Shown here: positions 1-7,214 of the stretch, piece by piece
Numbering within the stretch: position 1 is the first letter of the stretch
Layout of the letters: each line of letters starts with the position of its first letter
NCBI RefSeq assembly: GCF_003480435.1
Contig: NZ_QUJB01000004.1
Coordinates: 165,016 to 224,949 of the forward strand
DNA: 59,934 bases
DNA from: Clostridium sp. AM30-24
GTDB lineage: Bacteria > Bacillota > Clostridia > Lachnospirales > Lachnospiraceae
Direction of reading: 5' to 3'
Notes under the pieces: model-generated
Databases searched by the model: none
What the model saw: the letters and a program-made list of their open reading frames with translations, nothing else
Told to the model about the DNA's origin: nothing
Position numbers and translations under genes: made by a program

Positions 1-223
1 ACCTTCCGGACAGTGGTTGAAAACTTAAAAATTGGAGAAACAGCATCCCAGTTGTCCTTCCAGCGTTTCACAGGCTCTATGGGTGTTCCATTATAGTACA
101 CGCTGGTGCGGTTGATTCCAAGAAGCTCAGCACCTGTTTTTATCGGGAATTCTTTAGTCTTCAAAAGATTTCGGACTAAATTTACTCTCGTAGTCAGGTC
201 CAAGTGTTTCTTCAGATTTTTTT
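1..223 (-). pseudogene. IS3-family orfB 5' part fused to an IS256-family transposase fragment
   Basis: Reading the minus strand and slipping -1 at the A7 run (217-223) extends the upstream orfA into an IS3-type OrfB start, ending with GINRTSVYYNGTP. At about position 72 the reading changes abruptly to KRWKDNWD followed by a PIFKFS..RK pattern, which is the C-terminal signature of IS256-family (mutator) transposases, and it runs off the left window edge. Neither half is complete: the OrfB lacks its DDE catalytic core here, and only about 24 IS256 residues are visible. The frame stays open across the junction. I read this as a recombination or nested-insertion scar between two insertion sequences. 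The family assignments rest on motif memory, not on a search. Confidence 0.6.
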
Positions 224-499
224 CAACCAATCCACCTGCATGGTGAGCTGTCCAACTTTTTTCGCGTATTCGGCTTTTTCCTTGCGCTCTAAGGCGAGTT
301 TCTCTTTCAAGTTGTCTTCTCTTGAATCATCGAAGACAACCGATGCTTTATCGAGGAATTCTTTTTTCCAGTTGCGAAGAAGATTCGGCTGAATGTTATT
401 TTTGCTGGCAATTGTATTTAAGTCCTTTTCTCCTTTGAGCAGTTCAATGACTAACTCGGATTTGAATTTTGCGGAGAAATTTCTTCTTGTTCGAGACAT
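212..499 (-). CDS. IS3-family transposase OrfA (helix-turn-helix subunit)
   Basis: This 95-residue protein has the typical IS3 OrfA layout: an N-terminal HTH_Tnp_1 domain (FSAKFKSELVIELLKGEK, then an NLLRNWKKEF segment) and a C-terminal heptad-rich helix ending VDWLKK. It would bind the element's terminal repeats and is normally joined to OrfB by programmed -1 frameshifting. The 3' end contains seven consecutive adenines on the coding strand (217-223) just before the stop at 212-214, a classic slippery site. Because the downstream orfB is chimeric, the element is probably inactive by itself. Confidence 0.85.
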   Translation of the reverse strand: MSRTRRNFSAKFKSELVIELLKGEKDLNTIASKNNIQPNLLRNWKKEFLDKASVVFDDSREDNLKEKLALERKEKAEYAKKVGQLTMQVDWLKKI

Positions 500-553
500 A
501 AAAATGATCCTTCTTTCTATAGTGCTTACAGTATACCAGATTCATTAAAAAAT

Positions 554-584
554 GTCTCTCAAAGTGTCTTAAATTACGATACCA
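554..584. repeat. Probable terminal inverted repeat (left end) of the IS3 element
   Basis: Read on the minus strand, this stretch begins TGGTATCGTAATTTAAGACA and lies about 55-85 bp upstream of orfA, where an IS3-family left end is expected. The TG start fits IS3 termini. The opposite end is outside the window, so the repeat cannot be verified. Confidence 0.35.
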
Positions 585-693
585 TTATAGTAGAGTGTAC
601 AGCTGGATATGGGGCAGACATGTTGCTGTTTACATCAGAAATTTCCCGTTTTATAATAAAGATAACAAAATACGATACAAGGGAGCTGGTATT

Positions 694-1275
694 ATGAACA
701 AACTGAAAAGGTACGGAATTATTTTCCTCTCATGCCTGACACTGTCCACCACGGCAACGACGGTTTTTACTGCCAATACGATTACCGCTGAAGCACATTC
801 CGGGCGTACGGATGCTTATGGCGGACATCACGACTACAAGAATAAGAGTGGTCTTGGGAGCTACCATTACCATTGCAATGGCCATCCCGCGCATCTGCAT
901 ACAAACGGAGTATGCCCGTATGAAGCCGATTTTCAGACAGATAACACTTCTGCAGGCGGCAATGACACTACTGCAGCGGAAACGCCTTCGATCACCTATG
1001 ATCTGATGGATTCCTATTCCAGAGTTTTTGACCCGGACTACTATTACAATACATATCCGGATCTTCAGACTGCAATCGGAACAGATCAGCTGGCACTGTT
1101 TACACATTTCTATAATTCCGGCATGGCAGAGGGAAGAAAAGGTTGTGCAGGATTTGATGTGAATGTATATAAAGAGAAGAATGCTGATCTGCAGAATGCA
1201 TTTGGAAATGATCTCACGAAGTATTATGAGCATTACAGGAATACGGGCTGGACAGAAGAGCGGACCCACAGTTGA
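694..1275 (+). CDS. Secreted YHYH-domain protein
   Basis: The ATG at 694 is chosen because it follows a GGGAG ribosome-binding site and begins a clear signal peptide (MNKLKRYG, a hydrophobic core, cleavage near AEAHS). A GTG at 595 would add a non-signal leader. Residues about 35-75 form a His/Cys-rich YHYH module (GGHHDYKNKSGLGSYHYH followed by CNGHPAHLH). After a Thr/Ala-rich linker come two repeats of a YY..YPDLQ.A.G....L..HF pattern (about 110-190), similar to modules in clostridial surface proteins. The protein is probably extracellular; metal binding through the His cluster is plausible but inferred. It stands alone, with no operon partner. Confidence 0.75.
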   Translation: MNKLKRYGIIFLSCLTLSTTATTVFTANTITAEAHSGRTDAYGGHHDYKNKSGLGSYHYHCNGHPAHLHTNGVCPYEADFQTDNTSAGGNDTTAAETPSITYDLMDSYSRVFDPDYYYNTYPDLQTAIGTDQLALFTHFYNSGMAEGRKGCAGFDVNVYKEKNADLQNAFGNDLTKYYEHYRNTGWTEERTHS

Positions 1276-1443
1276 GGTTGACCGAAAAAATAAAATTTAA
1301 AAAATTTCAATTTTTTTCCATTTTCCTGTCACAATTTCCAATTTATTACGTTTATATTAGTAGAACTTGTTAGTAGGTCCGTATTTTGCGGTGAATGCGG
1401 TCGGATCCGGTTTTGCGAATATGACGAATAGGGGGAAAGAAAT

Positions 1444-1872
1444 ATGATTGTGTTGAAGGATTACACAATTAAGGAACAGAATGGAATTTACTATATTATC
1501 ACGTCGAGTACTCCAAACTGTCCGGATTGTGGCGGAGAATTGAAGACCCGCGACAGTAAGAAACGAAAGCTGATCTCCTCAGACGGGACGGTGGATACAT
1601 TCGCTCTGAGACGCTACAAGTGCAGAGGGTGTGGACGGGTCCAGATGGAATTCCCGGATATCATGGTTCCGCATAAGCATTATTCGAGATCAGCGATCAT
1701 AGACACGATAAATGGTGAGCAGAATTGTGCCGCGGAGCAGTCGACGATCTATCGCTGGAATAAAGAGAAAACACGGCTTGTACGTATGCTGCTTCAGGAA
1801 GATGGTGCGACTCAGGAGACGAGCCGGACCGGAGGTAAGTGTAAGTATACCGGCCGATTTGCGGGAAATTAA
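1444..1872 (+). CDS. DUF6431-type zinc-ribbon protein
   Basis: This 142-residue protein has a zinc ribbon in its first 75 residues: CPDCGGEL near residue 24 and CRGCGR near residue 60. Between them is a KKRKLIS strand, and after them a segment ending in an HTH-like QSTIYRWN motif near residue 100. The layout matches the DUF6431 family of clostridial genomes, thought to be transposase-derived DNA-binding proteins. A GGGGGAAAG ribosome-binding site precedes the ATG. The C-terminal 30 residues are polar and low in complexity. Function is unknown and no catalytic triad is visible. Confidence 0.6.
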   Translation: MIVLKDYTIKEQNGIYYIITSSTPNCPDCGGELKTRDSKKRKLISSDGTVDTFALRRYKCRGCGRVQMEFPDIMVPHKHYSRSAIIDTINGEQNCAAEQSTIYRWNKEKTRLVRMLLQEDGATQETSRTGGKCKYTGRFAGN

Positions 1873-1987
1873 AGGGAAAAAATTAAGCAGGGGTAATGAA
1901 ATAGGGAAAACTAAATAGGGGAAATCAGGGGAAAATGAAAAAGCGGCAGGCGGAATGCCTGCGCATGTGTGATCAGTGATTGTGAGT

Positions 1988-2030
1988 GCCGGTCAGTCAG
2001 GAATGGCTGGCCGGCGTTTTTTTCTTTTAT
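1988..2030 (+). terminator. Rho-independent terminator
   Basis: A 12-bp stem (GCCGGTCAGTCA pairing with TGGCTGGCCGGC, with G-U pairs) and a GGAA loop are followed by a run of seven T residues and a further T-rich tail. It would end transcripts from the zinc-ribbon gene upstream and separates it from the 33-bp repeat array. Confidence 0.75.
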
Positions 2031-2207
2031 ATGGTCGATGGACAAGATAGAAATATAGGAATAGCGCGGATTCGGAAAGGCGAGAATATAGGAATAGCGC
2101 AGATCCGACAAGACATGAATATAGGAGTTGCGCAGATCAGGCAAGGTGAGAATATAAGAATTGCGTGTATCCGGAGAGGTAGTAATATAGGAATAGCGCC
2201 GATTTGA
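2031..2207 (+). CDS. Possible small repeat protein of five 11-residue units
   Basis: From ATG 2031 an open frame of 58 codons consists almost entirely of five 11-residue repeats with consensus NIGIAQIRQGE. A GTG at 1986 would extend it through the terminator, so 2031 is preferred, but no good ribosome-binding site precedes it. The minus strand of the same repeats is also open. Translation is uncertain; the repeat may act as DNA rather than protein. Confidence 0.25.
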   Translation: MVDGQDRNIGIARIRKGENIGIAQIRQDMNIGVAQIRQGENIRIACIRRGSNIGIAPI

Positions 2208-2208
2208 A
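2044..2208. repeat. Five tandem 33-bp repeats
   Basis: Five consecutive units start with exactly 33-bp spacing. The landmark AATATAGGA occurs at 2052, 2085, 2118 and 2184, with the variant AATATAAGA at 2151. Units are about 75-90 percent identical. The core is AATATAGGAATAGCGCAGAT, followed by a variable, purine-rich stretch. There are no unique spacers, so this is not a CRISPR array. Confidence 0.92.
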
Positions 2209-2423
2209 GAGATGAAATTTCAGAAACTCTGCCGTCTGAAAAGCCCGTGAACTGTGTGTTCTACAGGCATGACCGAACGTGGAACACATATAGTCCAAAC
2301 ATGGACAATATACAAATAGTGTCAATGTGTGTTATATAGAAGACATCAGAGAAACTATTTGACAGATCTGCAGATATTTTTGCGGGCTGAAAGGTGTATG
2401 AGCGGATATGCACGGAGGATAAA

Positions 2424-2651
2424 ATGGTGAGTTACGATCGCTTGTGGGAGACCATGGAGAAGAGAAAGATCAGCCAGTACAGACTGATCAAGGAGTTTGG
2501 CCTGAGCTCCGGCCAGATGAGCCGTTTGAAGAAGAATACATATGTCTCGACGCATACGCTGGAGACGCTCTGCCGGATTCTGGACTGCCGGATCGAGGAT
2601 GTGATGGAGGTCTCCTTCGAGGAGGAGAAAGAAGAAAATAAGTCGCTTTGA
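2424..2651 (+). CDS. Mini XRE-family regulator, paralogue 1
   Basis: This 75-residue protein is a single Cro/C1-type helix-turn-helix (HTH_26 style). The recognition region is QYRLIKEFGLSSGQMSRLKK, followed by STHTLETLCRILDCRIEDV, which is the usual end of the fold. The ATG at 2424 has an upstream GGAGG at 2414. It belongs to a local family of three paralogues (also 2697-2915 and 3182-3472) with the same MVxY.RLWETM start. No dimerisation or sensing domain is present, so it may be a simple repressor. Its targets are unknown. Confidence 0.8.
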   Translation: MVSYDRLWETMEKRKISQYRLIKEFGLSSGQMSRLKKNTYVSTHTLETLCRILDCRIEDVMEVSFEEEKEENKSL

Positions 2652-2653
2652 CA

Positions 2654-2690
2654 CTGGTCTTTACCGGAATGGATTTCCGGTAAAGACCAG
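2654..2690. terminator. Bidirectional hairpin between convergent genes
   Basis: A perfect 16-bp inverted repeat (CTGGTCTTTACCGGAA and its complement) with a 5-nt loop sits between two convergent XRE genes. T-runs are weak on both sides, so it may be a barrier or RNA end rather than a textbook terminator. Confidence 0.6.
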
Positions 2691-2696
2691 ATACGT

Positions 2697-2915
2697 TTAA
2701 GCTTCGTTTTCTTTGTGATCAAATGAGACGCGGATGATGTCTGAGACACCGCAGTTTAAGATCCGGCACAGGGCTTCCAGTGTATGTGTGGATACGTGTT
2801 CGTTTTTACGGATCCGGTGAAGCTGACCGGAGCTGAAGTGATAGCTTCGGACCAGAAGATACTGGCTGATGCCTTTTGACCTCAGAGTGTTCCAGAGCGG
2901 ACTGTAATCGATCAT
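2697..2915 (-). CDS. Mini XRE-family regulator, paralogue 2
   Basis: This 72-residue Cro/C1-type DNA-binding protein is preceded on the minus strand by an AAAGGAGGC ribosome-binding site. Its sequence (YSPLWNTLRSKGISQYLLV, then VSTHTLEALCRILNCGVSDI) clearly aligns with the paralogues on either side. The recognition helix differs (HFSSGQLHRIRK), which suggests different operators. It faces paralogue 1 across a long hairpin. Confidence 0.8.
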   Translation of the reverse strand: MIDYSPLWNTLRSKGISQYLLVRSYHFSSGQLHRIRKNEHVSTHTLEALCRILNCGVSDIIRVSFDHKENEA

Positions 2916-3181
2916 GAGAAACGCCTCCTTTCCTTATATAATGAAGCAGATGTTCTGCCTTAGTAGAGAATAAAAGATATTGATGGAAATTTGTGAAAAT
3001 TTAAGGAAATTGAAGGAGAAACGAGCTGGGTATTGTGAATATTGACAGGGAATACAAATTTGACAGGAAATACAAATAAAAAAATGGAGAAGGGATCGCT
3101 GCCCGGTAAATAGGGACTTGATGGCCGGAGCCGGAAGGTTCCGGGAATCATGGCGGTTAATGATACAAGGGAGGAAGTAGC

Positions 3182-3472
3182 ATGGTTAAATATACAAGAT
3201 TATGGGAAACAATGCAGAGAAAAGGCGTCAGCCAGTATCGTCTGATCAAGACCTACGGAATCAGCAATGGTCAGTTGAACCGCCTGCGGAAAAATTTATA
3301 TATTTCGACTCATACTGTAGAGACTTTATGCAGAATCCTGGACTGCCGTGTTGAGGACGTGATGGAGATCGTGTTCGATGAGAGTGACGAGCCTTTATGG
3401 TCTCCGGGGCTGGAAGAGGAGCGGCAGAAGCAGGAGGAGCTGGAGAAGAAAAAGAAGAGGCAGGGACAATAA
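3182..3472 (+). CDS. Mini XRE-family regulator, paralogue 3
   Basis: This 96-residue protein starts at an ATG with a GGGAGGAAG ribosome-binding site. Residues 1-70 are the same HTH module as its two neighbours (SQYRLIKTYGISNGQLNRL, then STHTVETLCRILDCRVEDV). It adds a charged C-terminal tail of about 25 residues rich in Glu and Lys that the others lack. The approximately 265 bp upstream (2916-3181) hold no gene and no repeat I recognise. Confidence 0.8.
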   Translation: MVKYTRLWETMQRKGVSQYRLIKTYGISNGQLNRLRKNLYISTHTVETLCRILDCRVEDVMEIVFDESDEPLWSPGLEEERQKQEELEKKKKRQGQ

Positions 3473-3593
3473 AGTGTCTGTGTGGCGAAACCTGGTGCAT
3501 AATAGATTGCGGAAATGCGAGCTGTTTGCGGTATCGTGAGCAGAAGCCGACTGTGAAAAAAGAAAAATGAAGCACGGCGGTACCTGAAATAAG

Positions 3594-3622
3594 TTGCCAA
3601 TATTCTTTTTAACAGGTATACT
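3594..3622 (+). promoter_or_regulatory. Sigma-A type promoter for the FKBP gene
   Basis: TTGCCA and TATACT are separated by exactly 17 bp. Transcription would begin near 3629, giving a leader of about 140 nt that contains the two hairpins described next. Confidence 0.6.
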
Positions 3623-3651
3623 GGATAGGAATGCATGAATTCGTTACAAAA

Positions 3652-3716
3652 CATCCGCAAAAAGCCGGTCAGAGGCAGGTTTTGCGGATGAGGTCTGCAC
3701 ATTTGCTGCGATGACC
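3652..3716 (+). repeat. Leader hairpins, second one shared with the 10.3-kb palindromic element
   Basis: An 11-bp inverted repeat (CATCCGCAAAA and its complement, 3652-3690) is followed by GGTCTGCACATTTGCTGCG and then ATGACC (3692-3716). The latter segment is nearly the same as 10354-10378 and can fold through GGTC/GACC. Both lie in the 5' leader of the FKBP gene. The first hairpin could attenuate transcription, although the T-run after it is missing. Confidence 0.5.
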
Positions 3717-3770
3717 GTGATAGAACGCAGGCGTGCAGGAAATAATAGAGAATATCGGAGGAACTGAAAG

Positions 3771-4202
3771 ATGACAGGACGCAATGTTGGAAAGACATGC
3801 CGCACACATTACAGAGGTACTTTTAACGATGGTACACAGTTTGACTCTTCCTACGACCGCGGCGAGCCGTTGGAGTTCGTATGCGGTGCCGGACAGATGA
3901 TCAAGGGATTTGACGCGGCAGTTGCGGATATGGAAGTCGGTGAGATCAGGGAGATCCACCTGATGCCGGAGGAAGCTTACGGAATGCCGAATCCGAATAT
4001 GATCCTCACACTTGAGATCGCGAATCTCCCGGGTTCCGAGGATCTGGAAGTCGGACAGCAGGTATACCTTACAAACCAGAGCGGACAGCCGTTCCCGGTA
4101 AAGGTTACTGCGAAGGACGAGAAGATGATCACTCTTGACGCGAACCATGAGATGGCCGGAAAAGAGCTGAATTTCAAGATCGAGTTAGTGGAAGTAAAAT
4201 AA
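3771..4202 (+). CDS. slyD: FKBP-type peptidyl-prolyl isomerase, SlyD-like
   Basis: This 143-residue protein has the compact FKBP barrel with an insert-in-flap domain in the middle, as in SlyD. It begins with a substrate-binding strand (HYRGTFNDGTQFDSS), continues with GQMIKGFDAAVADMEVGE, and the flap spans about residues 65-120 (MPEEAYGMPNPNM to the TAKDEKMITLDANH strand). The His-rich metal-binding tail of E. coli SlyD is absent. It would speed proline isomerisation and assist folding in the cytoplasm. A GGAGGAAC ribosome-binding site precedes the ATG. Confidence 0.88.
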   Translation: MTGRNVGKTCRTHYRGTFNDGTQFDSSYDRGEPLEFVCGAGQMIKGFDAAVADMEVGEIREIHLMPEEAYGMPNPNMILTLEIANLPGSEDLEVGQQVYLTNQSGQPFPVKVTAKDEKMITLDANHEMAGKELNFKIELVEVK

Positions 4203-4250
4203 AAACAGCCGGTAAGCCTGCGTATCGGCAGGAAAGGCGCCAGAAAAAAA

Positions 4251-4280
4251 GGAATAATCCCGGTATTTTTTCACATACTA
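4251..4280 (+). promoter_or_regulatory. Probable sigma-G promoter of spoVT
   Basis: GGAATA and CATACTA are separated by 17 bp. This matches the forespore sigma-G consensus (GNATA and CATNNTA with 17-18 bp). In Bacillus subtilis spoVT is a known sigma-G gene, which supports the call. The expected start is near 4287, about 45 nt before the ATG. Confidence 0.6.
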
Positions 4281-4331
4281 CCCATAAGTCACACGATATG
4301 GAAGCAGTGGTATGCAGGAGGAATAGACGTT

Positions 4332-4880
4332 ATGAAAGCTACGGGAATTGTGAGAAGGATTGATGACCTCGGCCGTGTGGTAGTTCCGAAGGAGATCAGG
4401 CGCACCCTGCGTTTGCGGGAAGGAACGCCGTTGGAGATCTTCACGGACCGCGAGGGGGAGATCATTCTGAAGAAGTACTCTCCGATGATGGAGTTAAACG
4501 CGTTTGCAGGGCAGTATGCAGACGCGATGGCGCAGTCGACAGGGCTTATGGTGTGTATTACGGACCGGGATCAGGTGGTCGCGGCGGCCGGCGGGGCGAA
4601 AAAGGATTTTTTCCAGAAACCCATCAGCCGGGCGCTGGAGCATGTGATCCAGGAGCGGATGACGGTACAGGCCGGAAAGGGCGAACGGGCATTTACTCCG
4701 GTGACGGATGATGACGGTGAGGGGATCACTGCTCAGGTCATCACTCCGATCATCTGTGAAGGTGATGCGATCGGGGCGGTCATCGTGATGAGCCGGGATC
4801 CGCGGGCGAAGTTTGCGGAATCGGAGGTTCGGCTGGCGGCGACGGCAGCGGGATTTCTGGGAAGGCAGATGGAAAGTTGA
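4332..4880 (+). CDS. spoVT: Stage V sporulation protein T
   Basis: This 182-residue transcription factor has an N-terminal AbrB-type swapped-hairpin DNA-binding domain (MKATGIVRRIDDLGRVVVPK, then EIRRTLRLREGTPLEIF) and a C-terminal GAF-like domain (about 55-180). Length and sequence match SpoVT, which adjusts sigma-G gene expression in the developing forespore. An AGGAGG ribosome-binding site lies upstream. It opens the conserved spoVT-mazG-rqcP-yabPQ-divIC-spoIIE block. A gene for a polysaccharide flippase (yabM/spoVB) usually follows in Bacillus; here an opposite-strand transporter takes that place. Confidence 0.95.
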   Translation: MKATGIVRRIDDLGRVVVPKEIRRTLRLREGTPLEIFTDREGEIILKKYSPMMELNAFAGQYADAMAQSTGLMVCITDRDQVVAAAGGAKKDFFQKPISRALEHVIQERMTVQAGKGERAFTPVTDDDGEGITAQVITPIICEGDAIGAVIVMSRDPRAKFAESEVRLAATAAGFLGRQMES

Positions 4881-4955
4881 AAATTCAGGACTGAGCAAGA
4901 AAAAAGCAGCGGAAACGCTGCTGAAAGGATGTGCTCAGGGATATAGAAAATGAAA

Positions 4956-5014
4956 AATTCCACATTATGATATCATGGAAGAGAAAACTTCCTTCGATGT
5001 CATAATGTGGAATT
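4956..5014. terminator. Long imperfect hairpin, likely terminator of the EamA gene
   Basis: Two 26-nt arms beginning AATTCCACATTATGA pair with two or three mismatches around a GAGAAAA loop. On the minus strand the hairpin is followed by a T-rich tail, which fits termination of the transporter gene at 5075-5944. It is unusually long for a simple terminator. Confidence 0.55.
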
Positions 5015-5023
5015 CGTCGTTTA

Positions 5024-5074
5024 TGCCTTCGGAAATCCCGGAAAATTCCCGAGGGCACAAAAAGGTTTTTTTTT
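5024..5074 (+). terminator. Terminator after spoVT
   Basis: TGCCTTCGG pairs with CCGAGGGCA, followed 8 nt later by nine T residues that abut the stop codon of the opposing transporter gene. Confidence 0.45.
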
Positions 5075-5944
5075 CTAACGATGTACCGGTTTCTTCGAAT
5101 TCCCGTAAATATACACCATAATCGAAGCGACCGCAACCAGCGCACCGCCGAGGAGCGAGGTGGATTTTACTGGTTCACCGAGGATCACGGCGCCGAGAAG
5201 GATGCTGAACAGGATTCCGGAGTAGTTGTAGATGCTGATCTCGGATGCCGGGGCAAAGCGGTAGGCGTAGGTGATGAAGACCTGTCCAAGGGAGCCGAAA
5301 AGGCTGATCAGCATGAGCAGCATGAATTGGCGCAGATCCGGCATAACGAAATTGCCGATCACGAAGGGCAGGGAGCCGAACACGCTGAAGGTAGAAAAGT
5401 GCATGATGACGGTGATCCCGTCAACCTTCCCTTTAAAGTAGCCGAGGAATGTGTAGGCGACTCCGGATGTGACGGCAGAAAGCAGAGCGACCACCAGCGG
5501 GAACGGGTCAGACTGGAAGCTCGGGCGGAATACGATAAACGCGCCGAGGACCGACAGCGCCAGCGCCGGGATCTGGATCGGGGAAAGCTTTTCCTTCATG
5601 AAAACGGCTGCCAGCAGAGTGACAAAGATCGGGGAGAGCTTATTTAACACCGTGACGTCTCCCTGCGCCGCATGGCTTGAGGCGTAGAACAGCGTGATCA
5701 GGCCGAGAAATCCGAAGAAAGAGCGGCCGAAGAGGTACGGCTGGTATTTTTTTGGCCCGTAGTAGGAACCTTTTTTGCTGCGGATAATGAAAAACGAAAC
5801 GATTAAGATGAAAAGATTGCGGACGCAGATCTGCTCCATCGTTGGAATTTCGCGGCTCATGCGGACAACGACCTGCATGGAAGCGAAAGAGAGCGCGGAC
5901 AGGATCATAAAGAGGATGCCCTTTTGTTTTTGTGTGATATTCAT
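5075..5944 (-). CDS. EamA/DMT-family transporter
   Basis: The protein of 289 residues from ATG 5944 (ACAGGAGGAC ribosome-binding site; the 309-residue version lacks one) has ten hydrophobic segments arranged as two EamA repeats of five helices each. The first is about residues 8-140 (GILFMILSALSFASMQV at the start) and the second about 150-280. The family exports metabolites, often amino acids, or imports drugs and nucleotides. No substrate can be assigned. It runs opposite to the sporulation cluster and interrupts the spoVT-mazG pair, so it looks like a later insertion into an old gene order. Confidence 0.85.
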   Translation of the reverse strand: MNITQKQKGILFMILSALSFASMQVVVRMSREIPTMEQICVRNLFILIVSFFIIRSKKGSYYGPKKYQPYLFGRSFFGFLGLITLFYASSHAAQGDVTVLNKLSPIFVTLLAAVFMKEKLSPIQIPALALSVLGAFIVFRPSFQSDPFPLVVALLSAVTSGVAYTFLGYFKGKVDGITVIMHFSTFSVFGSLPFVIGNFVMPDLRQFMLLMLISLFGSLGQVFITYAYRFAPASEISIYNYSGILFSILLGAVILGEPVKSTSLLGGALVAVASIMVYIYGNSKKPVHR

Positions 5945-6220
5945 AATGTCCTCCTGTGAAGCTTTGGCTGAGGAAAAATCCCAGTCTGCATGTTGGCATG
6001 TCAAAAGACACGACAGGTAAAAGTATAGCTTTTTTTTATGGAATCGTCAATTGCTGCAACGATATTGGGCTGCGGATTGCAGACAGAAAGTTACTGTTTG
6101 CGCAAAGCGTGAACAGCAATGACAGGAAAAGCAGAATGCAGGTTGCCAGGAGAATGGAATCCGGTTACAATGGCAGTAGAGAGCAGCAGGAAAACGAAAC
6201 AGAAAAAGCGAGGAATGAGT

Positions 6221-6619
6221 ATGTATACATTCGAGGATTTAAAGCAGATCATGAAGACGCTGCGCGCGGAGGACGGCTGTCCGTGGGACCGGGCACAGGA
6301 TCATGATACTTTAAAAAAGCATCTTGTGGAGGAATGCGCGGAGGTGCTCGAGGCGATCGACAATCATGACACGGAAAATCTCTGTGAGGAGCTGGGAGAT
6401 GTCCTTTTTCAGGTCATGTTCCACAGTGAGATCGAGGCGGAGCGGGGAAACTTTACCGTGGATGATGTGGTGAACGGCATCTGCGAGAAGATGATCCGCC
6501 GTCATCCGAGGATCTTCGGGGGCGAAATTCCGGAGGTGGAGAACGAGAAAGACCTCTGGGAAGCGATCAAGAAACGGGAACGGGAAGAAAAGAGAAAGAG
6601 GGCGCTGCACACCGACTAA
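6221..6619 (+). CDS. mazG: MazG-family nucleotide pyrophosphohydrolase
   Basis: The start at 6221 is preferred because AGG at 6211 gives normal spacing; an ATG at 6215 is too close. The 132-residue protein shows the MazG metal-binding signature EECAEVLEAID and then EELGDVLFQV, plus CPWDRAQDH near the N-terminus, which orders the nucleotide pocket. It hydrolyses nucleoside triphosphates to monophosphates and may clear damaged nucleotides. It contains only one MazG domain; the N-terminal methyltransferase-like domain of Bacillus YabN and the second MazG repeat of E. coli are absent. Its place just before hup and rqcP follows the Bacillus order. Confidence 0.9.
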   Translation: MYTFEDLKQIMKTLRAEDGCPWDRAQDHDTLKKHLVEECAEVLEAIDNHDTENLCEELGDVLFQVMFHSEIEAERGNFTVDDVVNGICEKMIRRHPRIFGGEIPEVENEKDLWEAIKKREREEKRKRALHTD

Positions 6620-6656
6620 AAGCGCGCAAAAACACAGCAAAAACAGGCGAAAATCC

Positions 6657-6685
6657 TTGACAAAGAATGCAGAAACATATATAAA
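6657..6685 (+). promoter_or_regulatory. Sigma-A promoter of hup
   Basis: A perfect TTGACA and a TATAAA are separated by 17 bp. Strong expression is expected for a nucleoid protein. The leader is about 75 nt. Confidence 0.75.
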
Positions 6686-6764
6686 TGTAAGAGTGCAATG
6701 CAAAGGTCCTTCGGGCAGGCTTGTCCGCAGGTTTTGAAATGAATTTTAGGAGGAAATAAAACAA

Positions 6765-7040
6765 ATGAACAAGACAGAATTAATCGCAGCAGTTGCTGAA
6801 CAGGCAGAACTTTCCAAGAAAGACGCTGAGAAGGCACTGAAGGCTTTCACAGATGTTATTGCAGCAGAGTTAGTAAAAGGTGAGAAGGTACAGTTAGTTG
6901 GTTTCGGTACATTCGAGGTATCCGAGAGAGAGGCCAGAGAGGGAAGAAACCCGCTTACAGGCGAGAAGATCACAATCGCAGCTTCCAAGAACCCGAAATT
7001 CAAAGCTGGTAAGGCTTTAAAGGATATGGTAAACGCTTAA
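6765..7040 (+). CDS. hup: HU-family nucleoid protein
   Basis: This 91-residue histone-like protein has the standard HU fold: [20 protein letters not shown] at the start, the [11 protein letters not shown] strand, the DNA-clasping arm [18 protein letters not shown], and the terminal helix [12 protein letters not shown]. It bends and coats DNA as a dimer. An AGGAGGAAAT ribosome-binding site precedes the ATG. Its codons are biased (GAG, AAG, GGT, GTA), as in highly expressed genes. It sits between mazG and rqcP with its own promoter and terminator, an arrangement common in clostridia. Confidence 0.97.
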   Translation: MNKTELIAAVAEQAELSKKDAEKALKAFTDVIAAELVKGEKVQLVGFGTFEVSEREAREGRNPLTGEKITIAASKNPKFKAGKALKDMVNA

Positions 7041-7089
7041 TTCTGTTTAGAATGATAAAGTGACTGCGTCAGGCAGCCATGTTTTAGAT

Positions 7090-7119
7090 CCCCTCCGTGA
7101 TATGCGTATTGCGGAGGGG
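7090..7119 (+). terminator. Terminator after hup
   Basis: CCCCTCCG pairs with CGGAGGGG over a 14-nt loop and is followed by GTAATTGTTTT. It matches the end expected for the hup transcript. Confidence 0.65.
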
Positions 7120-7214
7120 GTAATTGTTTTCAGGTAATGCTCCAGCCTGGGCGGTCAAGTCGGAACATGTATGTTCCGGAATGAAGCGCGGTGTTGGAGG
7201 GAAAAGGAGCAGTT

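Noticed and set aside
2044..2208. CRISPR-like array
   Set aside because: The repeats are directly adjacent with no unique spacers and encode in-frame 11-residue units.
5081..5647. 188-residue plus-strand frame across the EamA gene
   Set aside because: It lies entirely opposite the transporter, is highly charged with no family pattern and has no ribosome-binding site.
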